A stretch of DNA of 64,000 nucleotides from Exophiala sp. HKRS030 (Eukaryota > Ascomycota > Eurotiomycetes > Chaetothyriales > Herpotrichiellaceae), in NCBI GenBank assembly GCA_023897205.1, contig JAHWDD010000007.1, positions 3,348,001 to 3,412,000 on the forward strand. The letters run 5' to 3'. The position numbers were made by a program, and so were the translations under genes. Numbering within the stretch: position 1 is the first letter of the stretch; every line of letters begins with the position of its first letter. Shown in pieces: positions 12,068 through 24,447 of the stretch. The notes beneath the pieces are model-generated. The model worked only from the letters and a program-made list of their open reading frames with translations, had not been told where the DNA came from and ran no database searches.

Positions 12068-12736
12068 GGCCACTCGTTGATATGTATTCCCCCACACACA
12101 ACACTTTCCTCTGTCCGTCGCTAACGTAGATCTTGACACCGGGAAGAGGATTCAAAGATAACAGAATCCGGAGAAGACTCGTGGCTCTTCCAAAAACCCA
12201 AGCTGGGGATTGCCAGGACCTTGAGGTGCGTGGGTGCTCCATCCGAGGAAGATCCGTGAGGGGATTCGAGGTGTCTAATGATCCAACGTAGTCGTCGAAG
12301 TCTTTCCGAGATACAGCGGATCATAAACTCCGGAGCTGCCGTTGTGCGAACGACCAAAACTTCGGATGTCCGTATATATATTCATTCCCATTACTCCGTA
12401 CACTTTGTGGCATATCTTGTGTATAAATTTGTACATCGACACATGGATTGTTCCAATGTAATATCCATGTCACAATCGGCCAATCGATTTGAAATACGTC
12501 TAGCTTTGGCCCTGGCCACTTCCTAGAGCCGTTGACTCGACAATAAGCGATTGGCTGGCCTCGAAGATCATGTCTGCCTTCTTGGCTTTCGACTGATGCC
12601 TAGCCTGCATGCCTTGATATAAGACCTGTGGCAGTCTCTGAGTAGAATCACTTTGAATCCTCAAGGTATTTCAAATCGAAAATACGCAACCAGCAGCCAA
12701 TATTTCCTCAAAACCATCGCACAACTTGATAACAAC
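12068..12736. other. Bidirectional promoter region
   Basis: Divergent spacer of 670 bp between the Zn2Cys6 factor (minus) and the four-TM protein (plus). It should hold both promoters. No distinct operator could be picked out by eye. Confidence 0.4.
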
Positions 12737-13264
12737 ATGGCCGATTCTTCCCCTTACCGTTCTCATCCCTTGTTTGTTCCGAGGATCATTCTTCTGTCAA
12801 ACACCATAAGCGCGGCAGCTGCTGCTATTGCCATCGCTTATGTCTCTTATGCTGCATTCCGAAGCATATGGACGGTCTATCTGCTACTCTTCTTCCTATC
12901 CGCCTTTGCAGTGTACTACGATCTTGCAGAATGGGCTATCCATAAATCCCATGATTCCGAAAGCACCCCTCCTGTCTCGAATTTCAGCTTGCTCGGCGAC
13001 TTCATGTTCGCCACAACCTTCATTGCGCTCTACGTTTTCCAACTTGTGAATATCAGGGGCCACTTCCACCGCTATCATGGACCAGCCCTCATCATCTGGG
13101 CTTCGATCCCTACCCTGATTTCGGTCTTGGTACATTCATACTGCTTTGGTAAACAGCTTGAGAGGACTGGCTATGGCTCTTCATTGCCTTGGGGAAGGAA
13201 GACGGGGCATATCAGGATCGAGGGCGAGGGGCCAGCCATATCAACCGTCGACGCTGACGCTTGA
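12737..13264 (+). CDS. Small four-TM membrane protein, unknown
   Basis: Predicted integral membrane protein of 175 residues, single exon, from ATG 12737 (MADSSPYRSHPL, in AACAACATGG context). Four hydrophobic segments are visible: ILLSNTISAAAAAIAIAYV, TVYLLLFFLSAFAVYYDL, FMFATTFIALYVFQLV and ALIIWASIPTLISVLVHSY. The topology resembles fungal MARVEL-like proteins, but no diagnostic motif was recognised, so no function is assigned. The C-terminal tail is short and polar. It is transcribed divergently from the Zn2Cys6 factor, so co-regulation is possible. Confidence 0.7.
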   Translation: MADSSPYRSHPLFVPRIILLSNTISAAAAAIAIAYVSYAAFRSIWTVYLLLFFLSAFAVYYDLAEWAIHKSHDSESTPPVSNFSLLGDFMFATTFIALYVFQLVNIRGHFHRYHGPALIIWASIPTLISVLVHSYCFGKQLERTGYGSSLPWGRKTGHIRIEGEGPAISTVDADA

Positions 13265-13663
13265 ATGAATACAGTCTATACCAGACACTGAAAAATTCCA
13301 ACTGTCATTGACATGACTTTGGCGTTCATCTCTCCTTATGCACATGAGCTGCAGATCTGGGTGGCATCGCAGATCAAATTAACTCATACGCCTCATTGCT
13401 CGACCTTCATTCTTTGAACGGAACTCACCATATGCGGAAGGATTATCCAGAAACGCATCTGATCACTCCAACACGGTCACTTACAGGCTGGGCAGTCCGC
13501 CAGGTAAACATGGCCGATTTGCCGCCACTTGAGTCGGAAATTCATCGCTGGCTGGCCAGTGGGCCATACATGCATTCTCTTTCAGTCACTCTTTTACGAA
13601 TGTTGTCCAACTAATATACTACAATGAATATTCAGGGCGAAGAGCAGATAGCTCAGTCGCGCA
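13265..13663. other. Convergent spacer
   Basis: Between the four-TM protein and the FAD monooxygenase gene. An open frame at 13396-13614 has no resemblance to known proteins. Nothing else is seen. Confidence 0.5.
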
Positions 13664-15080
13664 TCACAAGCTTGGCCTCACCGACAGCTTCTTCCCCAGA
13701 TCTTCCTTTGCCTGCTGCGTCATCTCGCCGATATCAATATTGTTGATGATTCCATTCCTGCGATTAATCTCTGCCTCGATCTTTCTGAAATCATCGCCAA
13801 CGCCATCAGCTCGCCACTCATAACAATCACCGATGAATCTGCTACTCTGTACTAACCACTGCCCTCGGTCTTTGCGAATTGCGTCAAACGCAGCTAATGC
13901 GGCCTCGAGGTCGGAATGGCTCTGAACTCTTTCATCCGCTAGCAGCTCGGCCATGATCACGCTATCCTCGATACAAAACCCAGCACCGGCGCCATGGTGC
14001 GGTGAAGTCGCATGTGCTGCATCCCCAGAGATTGCTATCCTGCCTTTATGAAAGGTCGAGACTGGATTTTCCGCGAGATCGAAAATTGCCCACTGACGAG
14101 AATGTCAGCCTGTGCATGATTATGCTTATCGGTTTGGCCAAGGACTTACCACATCCAGATCTGCCTTTGTCAATTTCAGCAAGTTGAGCACATTAGCGCC
14201 ATACCCGCTGAAGTCTCGCAGAGCGTCTTCCCGTGTCGCCGGCCTCGTCAGTTTCTGATAGTCAGGCCAGTCGTCCTTTGTGGTGCGGAATGCTACAATA
14301 TTCAAGATCTCGCCATGATTGACCGCGAACGTCAGCACATGGCCATCTGGACCCATCTATATTGCCCGTTAGCCTTCTCCGCCCAGCCGATAGCGATTGC
14401 ATGATACCCACATGCATGCAAGAGTTCTTGGCTCTTTCCTCTCCAATGACCTCGATTGCTTTGTCCATGGGCACCAGTCCCCGGTAAGCATATTTATGTG
14501 TATATGTCGGATATGCCGCAGGGTCGTTGGCGCCAACAATGAGCTGCCGCACTTTTGACTTGATGCCATCGCAACCAATGACGACATCAGCCTCTGCTCT
14601 CGAGCCGTCCATAAAGCGTAGCTCCAACCTCCCGTCGCTCTTTGTCGTGATGTCCTCCAGCCTCTTGCCGAACTTTGCAATCTTCTTCGGAATCAGCTTA
14701 ACCATCTCATCGAGGAACCTCGCCCTATGCACCCCGGTCTGTCCCAGACTGTTTGTGATGGTGAAAGCCGCCTGCTGGTGTCCATCGGCATTCTGGTCGT
14801 ACCCGTTCAAATAGTCAAACCATACATTCTTCTTCGACGGCCAGACATTTTGTGTGCACACTTTTTCGAAAGCTTCGTAAATCCCGTCATGGCATGCTTT
14901 CATCGCCTGTACAGCGTTCGGACTGAATGATACGCCTGCGCCGACTTCGCCGAACTGTGGCGCTTGCTCGTAGATCGTGACAGGGACGTTGCGCGCATTG
15001 AGCGCTATGGCTAGAGTCACGCCGGCAATACCTCCGCCGATGATGGCAACTTCAAACTTCTTCTTCGCTACGCCCATCAT
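13664..15080 (-). CDS. FAD-dependent aromatic-ring monooxygenase (salicylate hydroxylase-like)
   Basis: Class A flavoprotein monooxygenase, 434 residues, likely using NAD(P)H and O2 on an aromatic or polyketide-type substrate. Exons are 15080-14412, 14356-14150 and 14092-13664. The introns are 14357-14411 (GTGGGT...ATAG) and 14093-14149 (GTAAGT...TCAG). The N-terminal Rossmann motif is AIIGGGIAGVTLAIAL. VGAGVSFSPNAVQAM matches the salicylate-hydroxylase subgroup. DVVIGCDGIKSKVR is the DG motif, and GDAAHATSPHHGAGAG is the FAD ribityl-binding GD motif. The second Met (15077) is an alternative start. The protein lacks a signal peptide. It neighbours a multicopper oxidase on the same strand and an old yellow enzyme/SDR pair upstream, fitting a catabolic or secondary-metabolite group. 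Confidence 0.93.
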
Positions 15081-15635
15081 GAATCTAACACACTAGTCAA
15101 AGAAACTGTAGATATAGATGTAAATCGTCACCCGTATCGACTAAATTTTGGTCAATCGAGGCGTGCTGATGGCTAGTTTTACAGATTGCAAGCGATACTG
15201 AGCTGTATTCTCACCAGACGACGTCAAGGTATTATAAGGTTATAGCGGCATACAAGCGCCGGATCATTGAATGAGACGGGCGACGGGTAGAGTGCTTTGA
15301 AAATGCAATAAGCCTTCGGGATGGTCGGGATGATGGTGGCCATATCCATTCGATCGTACGCATTTCCTCGGGATCGGGTTGAATGAGGTGACTAGCATCA
15401 TACATGGCTTCGCAGATAATCCCGACGCCCAATCTTTGGAGTAAATCAAAGCAACCTGGAGAAATGAATATGAATTTCGCTCGTTGTCGAGACCGAGGAA
15501 GACTTGTACGGCGTCTGCAAAACGGAATATAAGTTGTACATAAAAGCCCGAGGAACCCTTCCATAATCCTGGCACACGTACCAGTACTACCAATTGTATC
15601 CAACCCTGGCCGCCACCGACCCAATTCTGACAGCT
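15081..15635. other. Spacer between monooxygenase and multicopper oxidase
   Basis: Contains a minus-strand open frame of about 130 codons (15232-15624). One segment (FISPGCFDLLQRLGVG) faintly recalls FAD-monooxygenase N-termini, but the similarity is too weak to call a relic. Confidence 0.3.
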
Positions 15636-17573
15636 CTATCCGAAATACCTTGCCCTCATCACATCGTCTTCCGCACCTTCAGTCCCGACGACATTTCCCC
15701 CATAAACAAAGTACCCATCTAGAACACCATCCACGGGCTCGGTATGGGCTCGGATCTGTTCCGAAGTTCCGAAGACCCAGACGATCGACTGGCCCATAAT
15801 GATATGCTGCAAGATATGGCAGTGCATCATCCAGACGCCGACATTGGCTTCAGTTACACGGAATCGCCAGACTCTCCAGCCATCCCAGTCCCCTGGCTCG
15901 GAACTCTGTCGATATCTGTGCAACAATGTTGTATCCCGCCGTGACCCAGGCCAAGGCGATCCATTGACGGTATGTACGCGAAGAAGTTCCTGATGCGCTT
16001 CAGGCGTGTAAACTCCTGGTCCAGATCCCAGATCCCAATATGGCCCACCATGTGCGTGGAGAGGATGTGAACCATAGATGCCGAGGGGAAAGGACGCAGC
16101 GTTCTGCCAAATGATTTCAATAACCTCCCCAATCTTCGCCGGGTAAGTATGAGTAACAGGATCATATCCTGGCTGGACCTCGTTGTTCTGTGCCCTTTCA
16201 TAGTCAGGCTCGGCTCCGTTGATTGTGCCATGGGAGAGAACCTGGACCAAATATGGGACTGGTGCAGTGCTTCCAGTCGGGTATTGATCGTGCCATGATT
16301 CCCCATTGCTCTTCATTTCGGTGAAGCCCGAGGAATCATTCGAAAACTGCAATGTTGAGATGGTGATACGTCGAGTGACTTCATCGGAAGTGGGTGGCGG
16401 TGCATACCCGGGCAAGGTTGGGTTAACGAAAGCATATTCAAGCCAGGATGTCACTTTATCCGGGAGTTCGAGAAGCGACGACGTGGGAACGACTTGTGAA
16501 CCTGCAGAATGGGAAGCTTCTGAAGACGTTACATTTGAAAGATCCGGAATCGTCTCGTTGTTGCGGAGTTTATAGGTCAAGAGAGCCCAAGCCCTTGTTA
16601 GTGTGTCTGCCTCTCTGCTCTCGGCCTGGATCCAGAAGTCGGTTTTACCATTCAGCAACATGAGCTCTTCCTCGGACTTTGTCTTGAGCAGGAAGCTGAA
16701 TCGCTGCCCAGTTCCACCTTGCATATACGACGTCTGGATCGGAACAACGTAAGAATTGTCCGTCTCAATGACGGTGAGGTTCTGATGTTCTTCAATGCCC
16801 AACAACACCAGTGACATGGCCGTGGCGCTGATGAGGCGAACTCGGTACGTCTTGTTCGGTTCGACCTCCAAATTGAAAGGATAACACGATTTGTCTTCCA
16901 CTGGAATGGATTCAATGGCATTGACTCTCCCACTACGGCCATTAATCAATAACGATACTGGATCTCCAGGCCAGGACCAAGGCCTAGAAGTGAGTTGAGC
17001 CTCAATTGCATGGTCTTCAGCCGCATAGTAATCTCCAAGCAGGAGTATTCGTTCTTCATCGTAATGGTAGGGTGGAGGGCCGGCATCCTTTACTATCAAT
17101 GCTCCAACGGCTGTCACAGCTTGAAACCCAACATGTGAATGGTAATACGAGGTTCCAGCTTCGTGAGCTTTCGGATGTACTTCATAATCGAAGAACCGTC
17201 CTGGAGGAATCGGCCACTGTGAAGCTTGCGGTGATCCATCGGCATAGGGTGCCGCCGCGAGTGAAAGTCCATGCCAATGCTGTCCATGTTATTAGCAGTT
17301 ATCCTTTCATCTCTTCATCACAGATGTTAAGATACTAACAATAGTGGCATTGACATCTGCATCATTATATACCCTAACCCAGGAAGTGACGTCCGGCTCG
17401 AGATATAACGGGGGTGCTGGGTACGTGCCATTGATCAATGTGGATACACGCGGTCGACAATCCTGCTGGATTGTGCCAACAGTGATGCGAAGTACATGGT
17501 CTGGCACGAAGGCGGCATCGGCTACAAGGAACACCAGCAGGAGGAAGGATACGGCTAACACATCAAGGGCCAT
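15636..17573 (-). CDS. Secreted multicopper oxidase (laccase/ascorbate-oxidase-like)
   Basis: Three-cupredoxin multicopper oxidase, 625 residues, oxidising phenolic or other reducing substrates with four-electron reduction of O2. Exon 1 is 17573-17340 and exon 2 is 17279-15636; the intron 17280-17339 joins NATI to HWHGLS. The N-terminus (MALDVLAVSFLLLVFLVADA) is a signal peptide, so secretion or vacuolar entry is expected. Copper motifs in order are HWHG and HSHVG in domain 1, then HPLHAHG and HCHILQH in domain 3. The residue five after the last His is Gln (HIIMGQ), where Met, Leu or Phe is usual as the T1 axial residue. Many N-glycosylation sequons occur. It may act with the neighbouring monooxygenase, or in pigment or phenolic metabolism. 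Confidence 0.93.
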
Positions 17574-19050
17574 GCTCGAACTTCAGCAAGTCCCACGGAA
17601 CTTGTCTAAACATATGTGCAACATGGCGGGAGCTAACGGACTACCATACCAATATATATTCGTTCAAGAGAACGACCAAGAGCTCGCTAGCGACTACCAG
17701 TGTTTCGTAGATCGTCCCCCGTTGCTATCGTGGATTGCGTGGCCAAGGCGATAATGAATATCATACGACGACACCGGAGATTTTCAGGGCACGTCTTGAT
17801 CCACGAACACCGAGTTTGGAGTGCGGAGGCATGATAGTAAGGGGACTTGGGGGTGACAGTGTCTTGCTTGGGTCATCATGGAGCCACAAAGCATGTCCAT
17901 AAGGCATGCGGCAGATTAGATCGGAAACAATATTTGATTTGGTAAATAGATGAGAAAGGACTTAGTAGGTCGGAACTCCGTCAGGAAATATCCTAAATGT
18001 CTTGACGCGCACTTGAATGATCTGAGCTGTGCAACGCCATGTGAGACATGATATTTGGTAGTATGAGCATTTGGAATTAGACCAACCAACGACCTAGTTC
18101 CAATTCAGGCCATATCACGATTTTATGATTGTCATCTACAGCCTGCAGATGTGAAATGCAAACTCTGGTCTGGGAGTGACTAGCTCGAAGCATATCTATC
18201 ATCTCTTCAGTATCGAACTGCGTATTCGCGTCGTTGTGGATGACAGTTGGCGGGTGACTAGATCATAGTGTGTCTGCAGGAATAACGATTCGTATGAGAT
18301 CAGGGCAGCGAGTGACACATGCGATGATGATGAACAGCACTGCAAAATCAAAGATACTAGTTTTACGGATGGTATTTGTGTAAATCCTCATCCACACATA
18401 CTACCTCAATCCCACCCCAACCGTCATCGGGTTTCTCGATTCTCAGCCCTCTGCAGTGAATGTCAATCTAAGTCTTTGTGCTAGAGTACAATTGCAATAA
18501 CTGTTTCGCATTCCCACCCATCCCTGCTCGGTTCCACCCCTCCACACAGCATGTGCCCGTCATGCGCACCTTTGACCCATGATAGGGAGCCTCTGCGTTC
18601 GGCTTAGGCATCACCTTCCGCCTCTGCGCACTTCCTGGAGACCTGGTCTCGTCTCATGACGATGATTCATTCTATTCTTCCATGGAGCATCCCTTCCTTT
18701 TACTTTTCATGCATGCAGTCCACCAAATTTCAACCGATCATTTGTTGTGATTAAGAAAAAAAGAACGAAAAATTCCACCCAACGCCGTCGCTAATGATTT
18801 GAACATGTTTTTTGGGAATAAGACATTGCTGGCCAAGAATGTGGAGAGAATGGGACGATCATCGTGGAAACGTGTCATTCTCCGCCAAAGACAATTTGGG
18901 GGGCCGTTTAAAGGTGCATTGAAACAAGATACCAATATCGAGGAGAATACCATTTGATAGAAGGTCAAATTAATGGATCCATCTGATAGTTCCCAATTGA
19001 ATTGGCAGCGTAGTGATCAATAAGATCACGTGGTGATAATACAGAGACTC
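17574..19050. other. Intergenic, no gene supported
   Basis: About 1.5 kb between the multicopper oxidase start and the RPB1 stop. It should contain the oxidase promoter and the RPB1 3' UTR. No convincing open frame, tRNA or repeat was found. Confidence 0.5.
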
Positions 19051-22000
19051 TCAGTCCTCTTTGGGTGAAGTTGGCGAGTATTGTGGGCTGTTTGGAGAAT
19101 ATTGCGGGCTACTGACAGCACCAGGTCGAGTCTGTGGACTTCTAGGAGAAGCATTGTACATAGGACTCGTTGGCGAGTACGAAGGACTTGTTGGGGATGT
19201 CGGACTGGTCGGGCTATAGGTTGGCGACGTGGGGGAATAGCTCGGCGATGTGGGAGACTGCTTATTGCCAGCTCCACCATACATTGGACTTGTCGGGCTA
19301 TACATCGGTGACGTAGGGCTATAGACCGGGGAGGTAGGTGAAGTTGGTGAAGTTGGGCTGAAAGCTGGAGAGGTTGGCGAATAGCTTGGCGATGTAGGCG
19401 AACCACCATATGCTGGAGATGTGGGTGAGTAGTTTGGCGAGGTGGGAGAATAACTTGGCGACGTCGGCGAATTGTAGCCTGGAGAAGTCGGGGAGTAGGC
19501 AGGCGACGTAGGCGTGAATGCAGGACTTGCTGGGCTGAAAGATGGCGATGTTGGACCAAAGCCGGGACTTGTGGCACCAAACATCGGTGACGTCGGAGAA
19601 TAACCAGCTGTGGGAGAAAAGCTGGGTGAGCTTGGGCTCGTTCCGAAGCCGCCAGCAGGGGAGTAACCTCCGGGACTTCGAGCGCCGAAAGGACTGAAGC
19701 CACCTGAGGTACCGTAGCCTGGTTGGTATTCCGAGAAACCACCTGGAGTCTCTGAACCCGTAGCAATGGGGGAGAATGAAGCACCATAGTCTGGCGACCC
19801 AAGATAGTTGTTGTCTTGCATTGGGGAACCAGAGTCGTATGGAGTCGCCGCTCCTTCAATGAGCTGTTGGTTGCCCTTGACACCGATCGCACCCCCAAGA
19901 CCGAGAGTAGAGTTATCTGAGACAACAGTTGCTAGGAGGTTGTGGTCAAGCATGATTTCCATCGTTCCAGTACCAACAGGAGCGACTTGTCCCAAAATCA
20001 AATTCTCCGAAACTCCTCGACAATCGTCAAGCTCACCAAATGCGGCAGCCTCAAGCAGAATTTCGACGGTCTGTTCAAAGGAGCAACGCATGAGCGCACC
20101 AGTATCAGATCGATTGATACCATGACGAGTAACAGCCATGATATAACCTCGTGCAGTCATAACGTCGCAAAGAATACCCAAGTGGCGAGCATTGACATAA
20201 GAACCATCGAACGACAAGACTTGAGTCAACTCTCGCATGATAGCAGCTCGGGCAGCTTCAATTCCAAGAACCTCAAAGATCTCAGTAAATCTGTTGCTGT
20301 ATGTTCGAGATGTGTCAACGCCTTCGATAGCTAGAACTTTGGCGAAAGCGCTACCGCTAGTTTCCAAGACATACTCATTACATCGAGGATCGCCTTTCGC
20401 CATGAACACGGAGTTGTCTTCTGCAATAATCGCACGCGCCTTTTGATCAATGAAGGCACGAGAGACACCAGGGACACCATGGAAGGTCAAATGATCAAGC
20501 ATTTCGTTCAAGAAGCGACGTAGAACCTCATCATCTTCTTTGCGATCGTCGTCCTCATCCTTACCGTAATTTTGGACGAGTCGAATTCGAATGACTTGAT
20601 CATCCGCGTTGATGTCGCTGAAGATGACTGAGAGATCTTTTCCATAGGTTGACTTGATTCTTGCAGCGACGTCCTGGATATTGAGACCTTTGTCAAGAAG
20701 TTTAGCACGACTCAGGGTAATGCGAAGAAGCCATTTGGAATGAGCCGCAAGATCCTGATCAGAATCTTCTGGGATAATGAAGTACGACTCAACCATGTCC
20801 AAATCTTCGGGAATAATGGTACTTTGGATATCAGGATCGTACCAAAGTTCACAAGTTTCGGCGACTGAGCGCAAATTTGTATGTTGAACCCGACTTCGCA
20901 GCAATTTCGCGGCCTCTTTGTCGCCGGTTTGATCAGGTAGTTGATAAACCGTCATCGAAGGTGTGCGAATGTTTGCCGACACGTTCAGAATCTCCTTGAG
21001 ACGAGGAACACCTAGCGTGACGTTTTTCGCAGACACACCTGTGAAATGGAATGTGTTTAATGTCATCTGAGTAGCGGGTTCACCAATTGACTGAGCTGCA
21101 AGTACACCAACCATCTCGCCTGGATTAGCCGCAGCGGCAATGAAACGGCTCTCGACAGCACCAATGATGTTGTCGAAAGCTAGTCTGTTGAGACCGTGTT
21201 CAAGTACAAGTCGCTTGAAGGCCAATCGCGAACGAAGTTGTGCTTTGAGGAGAAGTGTTGCGTTGGACTGAGCCTCAAGAGAGATAGGATCGTCGCCACG
21301 GACCACAATCAATCGTTGCAAGAGTTGTTTGACAGAAGTCAGTGCATGACGTGGATCGAGATCGGTCTTGTCTCCTCGACGAATCTTGAAATTCTTTTGT
21401 GCTTGATCAATGATGCGACCAATGTTCAGGGGTAGCTGCATTGAGTCTTCAGTACCCTTGCCCATTTTTCGGAGGAAGTCACGAGCTTCACGAAGTTCTT
21501 CGAGCTCCTCGTCGAACATTTCTTGCAATTCGGTGTCACCTTGTATTTCTCGAGCCTGCAATAGTTTGCCCCTCCAAAGCGAGACATCACCACTCATTAA
21601 GTCAACTGCAAACCGATTGTTGAATGCTTTGTCGGACATGGTGATAATGTCAACCTTTTGATTTTCAATATGCGCACCGTCGAGTCCGTCTTCACCATAG
21701 ATGAATTGGACAATATTGCCACGACTATCGCGGATAGTTCCGTCGTATTTGACAGTAACCTCTTCCAATGCTTTGACAAGTCGACGCTGAATATATCCAG
21801 TCTCGGCAGTTTTGACAGCGGTATCAATCAGACCCTCACGACCGGCCATGGCGTGGAAGAAGAATTCGGTTGGAGTCAAGCCTCTGAGATACGAGTTCTC
21901 CACGAAGCCTCTGGATGGTGCAGAGTAATCGTCCTTTGCGAAGTGAGGCAGAGTGCGATACTTGAAGCCAAAAGGGATACGCTTGCCTTCGACGGCCTGC

Positions 22001-24447
22001 TGACCCACGATAGCCATCATCTGGGCAATATTGATGGTTGAACCTTTGGAGCCGGCACGGGCCATAGTGATAGCATTGTTGAGATCTTTCAAGCTGTCTT
22101 CCGTTGCAGTACCAGCTTGGTCACGCGCTTGATTGAGTGCATTCATGACTTTGCTCTCGAATGTCTGGCGCACGTTCATTCCGGGAGCGGGTTCAAGCTC
22201 TTCGTTGTAAGCGAGAGCAGAGATTTCCTCGACTTCTTTCTTCTTCGAGTCAATGGCATACTGAACTTTCTCGACGGTCTGCTGATCAGGAACCGTGTCC
22301 CCAACACCAATACTGAAGCCGTTATGTAATAGCCAATAGTTGATGACAGTTTGTGCACCATTGAAGAAAGCCATGGCAGCCTCATGTCCGAACTCATTGA
22401 AGATGGTATGAATAATACCACCTGCACTTGTACCGACGAACTTCTTGCTGAAAAGACCGAACATCAAGTTGCCATCAAGAACCATCAAGCCAGTATCGTT
22501 TGTAGGTACGTATGGGTCTTCACCCTTCGCATCCAATCGCTCAAGGTTGAGTTGTGCTGGGAGTACCATGCTGATCATTTGCTTACCCGACCAGCGGGCT
22601 GTAGGCTTGATGATTGCAGGCTGTGGAATCACCCCGTCCCAGTCAGGAACCCAAAGCATAACATTCATGACTTGTTCTCGGTTCAAGAAGACATCTCGGC
22701 GGCAAATCTTGTAGATTCCAGCAAGAGTATCTTGTACAATGCCCATCAAAGGACCATTGCGTTGTGGTGACACAATGTTGAGTGGCACCATGCAGAGGTT
22801 GGCCAATTCGGCTCGAGACTCCTCACTCTGAGGCACGTGCAAATTCATTTCATCACCATCAAAATCGGCGTTGTATGGCGTCGTGACTGACAGGTTGAGT
22901 CGGAAGGTAGAATAAGGCATGACGCGAACGCGATGAGCCATCATAGATTCCTTGTGCAGCGACGGCTGACGATTGAAAAGGATTACATCGCCATCCTGGA
23001 TGTGGCGTTCAACTTTCCAGCCATACTGCAGATTCAGTTCTCCAGAGCGTTTGTGATGTCGTAGATCAATTCTCTCACCAGTGTCGCGAATGACATATCG
23101 CGCACCTGGGTGCTCGGTGGGACCGTTGGCAACCAGACGTTTAAGCTTTTCAATGTTGAAAGGCGTCACAGTCTCTGGGTAAGTCAAGGTACGGGCGATG
23201 CTTCGTGGAACACCAACTTCATCCAAGGATAAGTTGGGGTCACCAGTGATGACTGTACGTGCAGAGAAGTCGACACGCTTGCCCATGAGATTTTGGCGTA
23301 GTCTGCCCTCTTTGCCCTTCAGTCGAGCTCGAATAGACTTGATCGGTCTCCCACTCTTGTGCTGAGCTTTATCCAAGCCGGCGATTTCGTTGTCCATGTA
23401 GGTGGCGATGTGGTATTGAAGAAGGTCCTGGAGATCAACTTTGATATGATCTGGAGTGCCATCCACTTCGGTACGCAGGACGGCTTGGTTTGCACGGATA
23501 ATATCACCCAGCTTGAACGTAAGATCGTCTTCGCCACGAGAACCTTGTCCACTTCCGTCGACACTGATGCTGGGTCGAACGGGTGGAGGTGGGACTGGAA
23601 GTGAGGACAAGATCATCCACTCCGGTCGGGCGTAGTCCACACTCAATCCCATCTGTTCCAAAGTCTCGTCCGTCAGTGTACGGAAAGTTCGCAAGACCTC
23701 TGTAGGGAAGATTCGCTTTTTGTCCGGGGTGATGTCCTCGTCATCTTCTCCTTTGCGTGCCTTCCAGGTGGCCCACAACTGCAAGCCCGTTCTTCTGATT
23801 TCTGGCTGTGCATTGCCACAACCACCGTGCTTAGGTGCAGCTGGAGCCTTCAACGGCTGATCAGGATCCTCGGGAGGATCGGCTTCACAGATCAATCTAG
23901 GCTTACTCAATCTCCATACCTCTTCAAAGCGTCTCTTCTTGTCTCGGAGAGAAATGGCGTGTCGGAGTTCCTCAGACTGGTTCGAGAATTGTTAGCATAA
24001 CGCACAAGGAAATTATTAGTGAGTTGGTAGACCAACATCAAGAGCCTTGATTTTGCCACAATTGTGGCAGACTGTCTCCAGAATCTTTTTGACTCGAGCC
24101 ATGAAGCCATAATGATAGACGGGAGTGGCTAGCTTGATGACTCCAAAATGGCCAGGACACTCAGCCATGTTTTCTTCACAAGTGTTGCACTTGAAATTGC
24201 GATCGATTGTTCCAAGATGAGGATCGTTCGGACCTTTCTCTCGAGGTCTGAGGCGTTGCTCATCCCTGAATCAAATGTCAGAAAAACATATCAATGGATT
24301 GGTTTTATTATCTACATACATCGTCTCAGGATATTCGATGTCGATGACCGCGAGGCGTTCGGATTCTTTGGCCGAGAAGAGGCCAAACCGAATTTCTTCA
24401 ACGGTGCGCACAGGCGCGCTCGAGTATGCGAAATTGAGGTTCGCCAT
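19051..24447 (-). CDS. RPB1: DNA-directed RNA polymerase II largest subunit
   Basis: Catalytic largest subunit of RNA polymerase II, 1760 residues, nuclear. Exons (minus) are 24447-24320, 24265-24037 and 23976-19051; the introns are 24266-24319 (GTATGT...TCAG) and 23977-24036 (GTTGGT...CCAG). The N-terminus [19 protein letters not shown] is typical. Zinc-binding [16 protein letters not shown] and [11 protein letters not shown] lie in exon 2. The Mg-binding catalytic loop [12 protein letters not shown] is near residue 485. [18 protein letters not shown] is the trigger-loop region. The C-terminal domain from about residue 1550 has roughly 25 heptads. The first ones are degenerate ([21 protein letters not shown]), later ones are canonical YSPTSPS-type, with TSP and glycine-rich spacers in between. 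No frameshift was seen in 5.3 kb of coding sequence. Confidence 0.98.
19060..19700 (-). repeat. CTD heptapeptide-coding repeat
   Basis: Tandem 21-nt repeats encoding YSPTSPx variants at the C-terminus of RPB1. Units are interrupted by TSP triplets ([10 protein letters not shown]) and short Gly/Ala spacers. They are the landing platform for CTD kinases and phosphatases, including the SSU72 product encoded at 59329-60359. Confidence 0.95.

Noticed and set aside
15232..15624. Possible monooxygenase N-terminal relic
   Set aside because: Only a short, weak resemblance; no FAD-binding glycine motif is present.
19026..19925. Long minus-strand frame rich in Arg/Gln/Pro over the RPB1 end
   Set aside because: It is the shifted reading of the CTD heptad repeat, not a gene.
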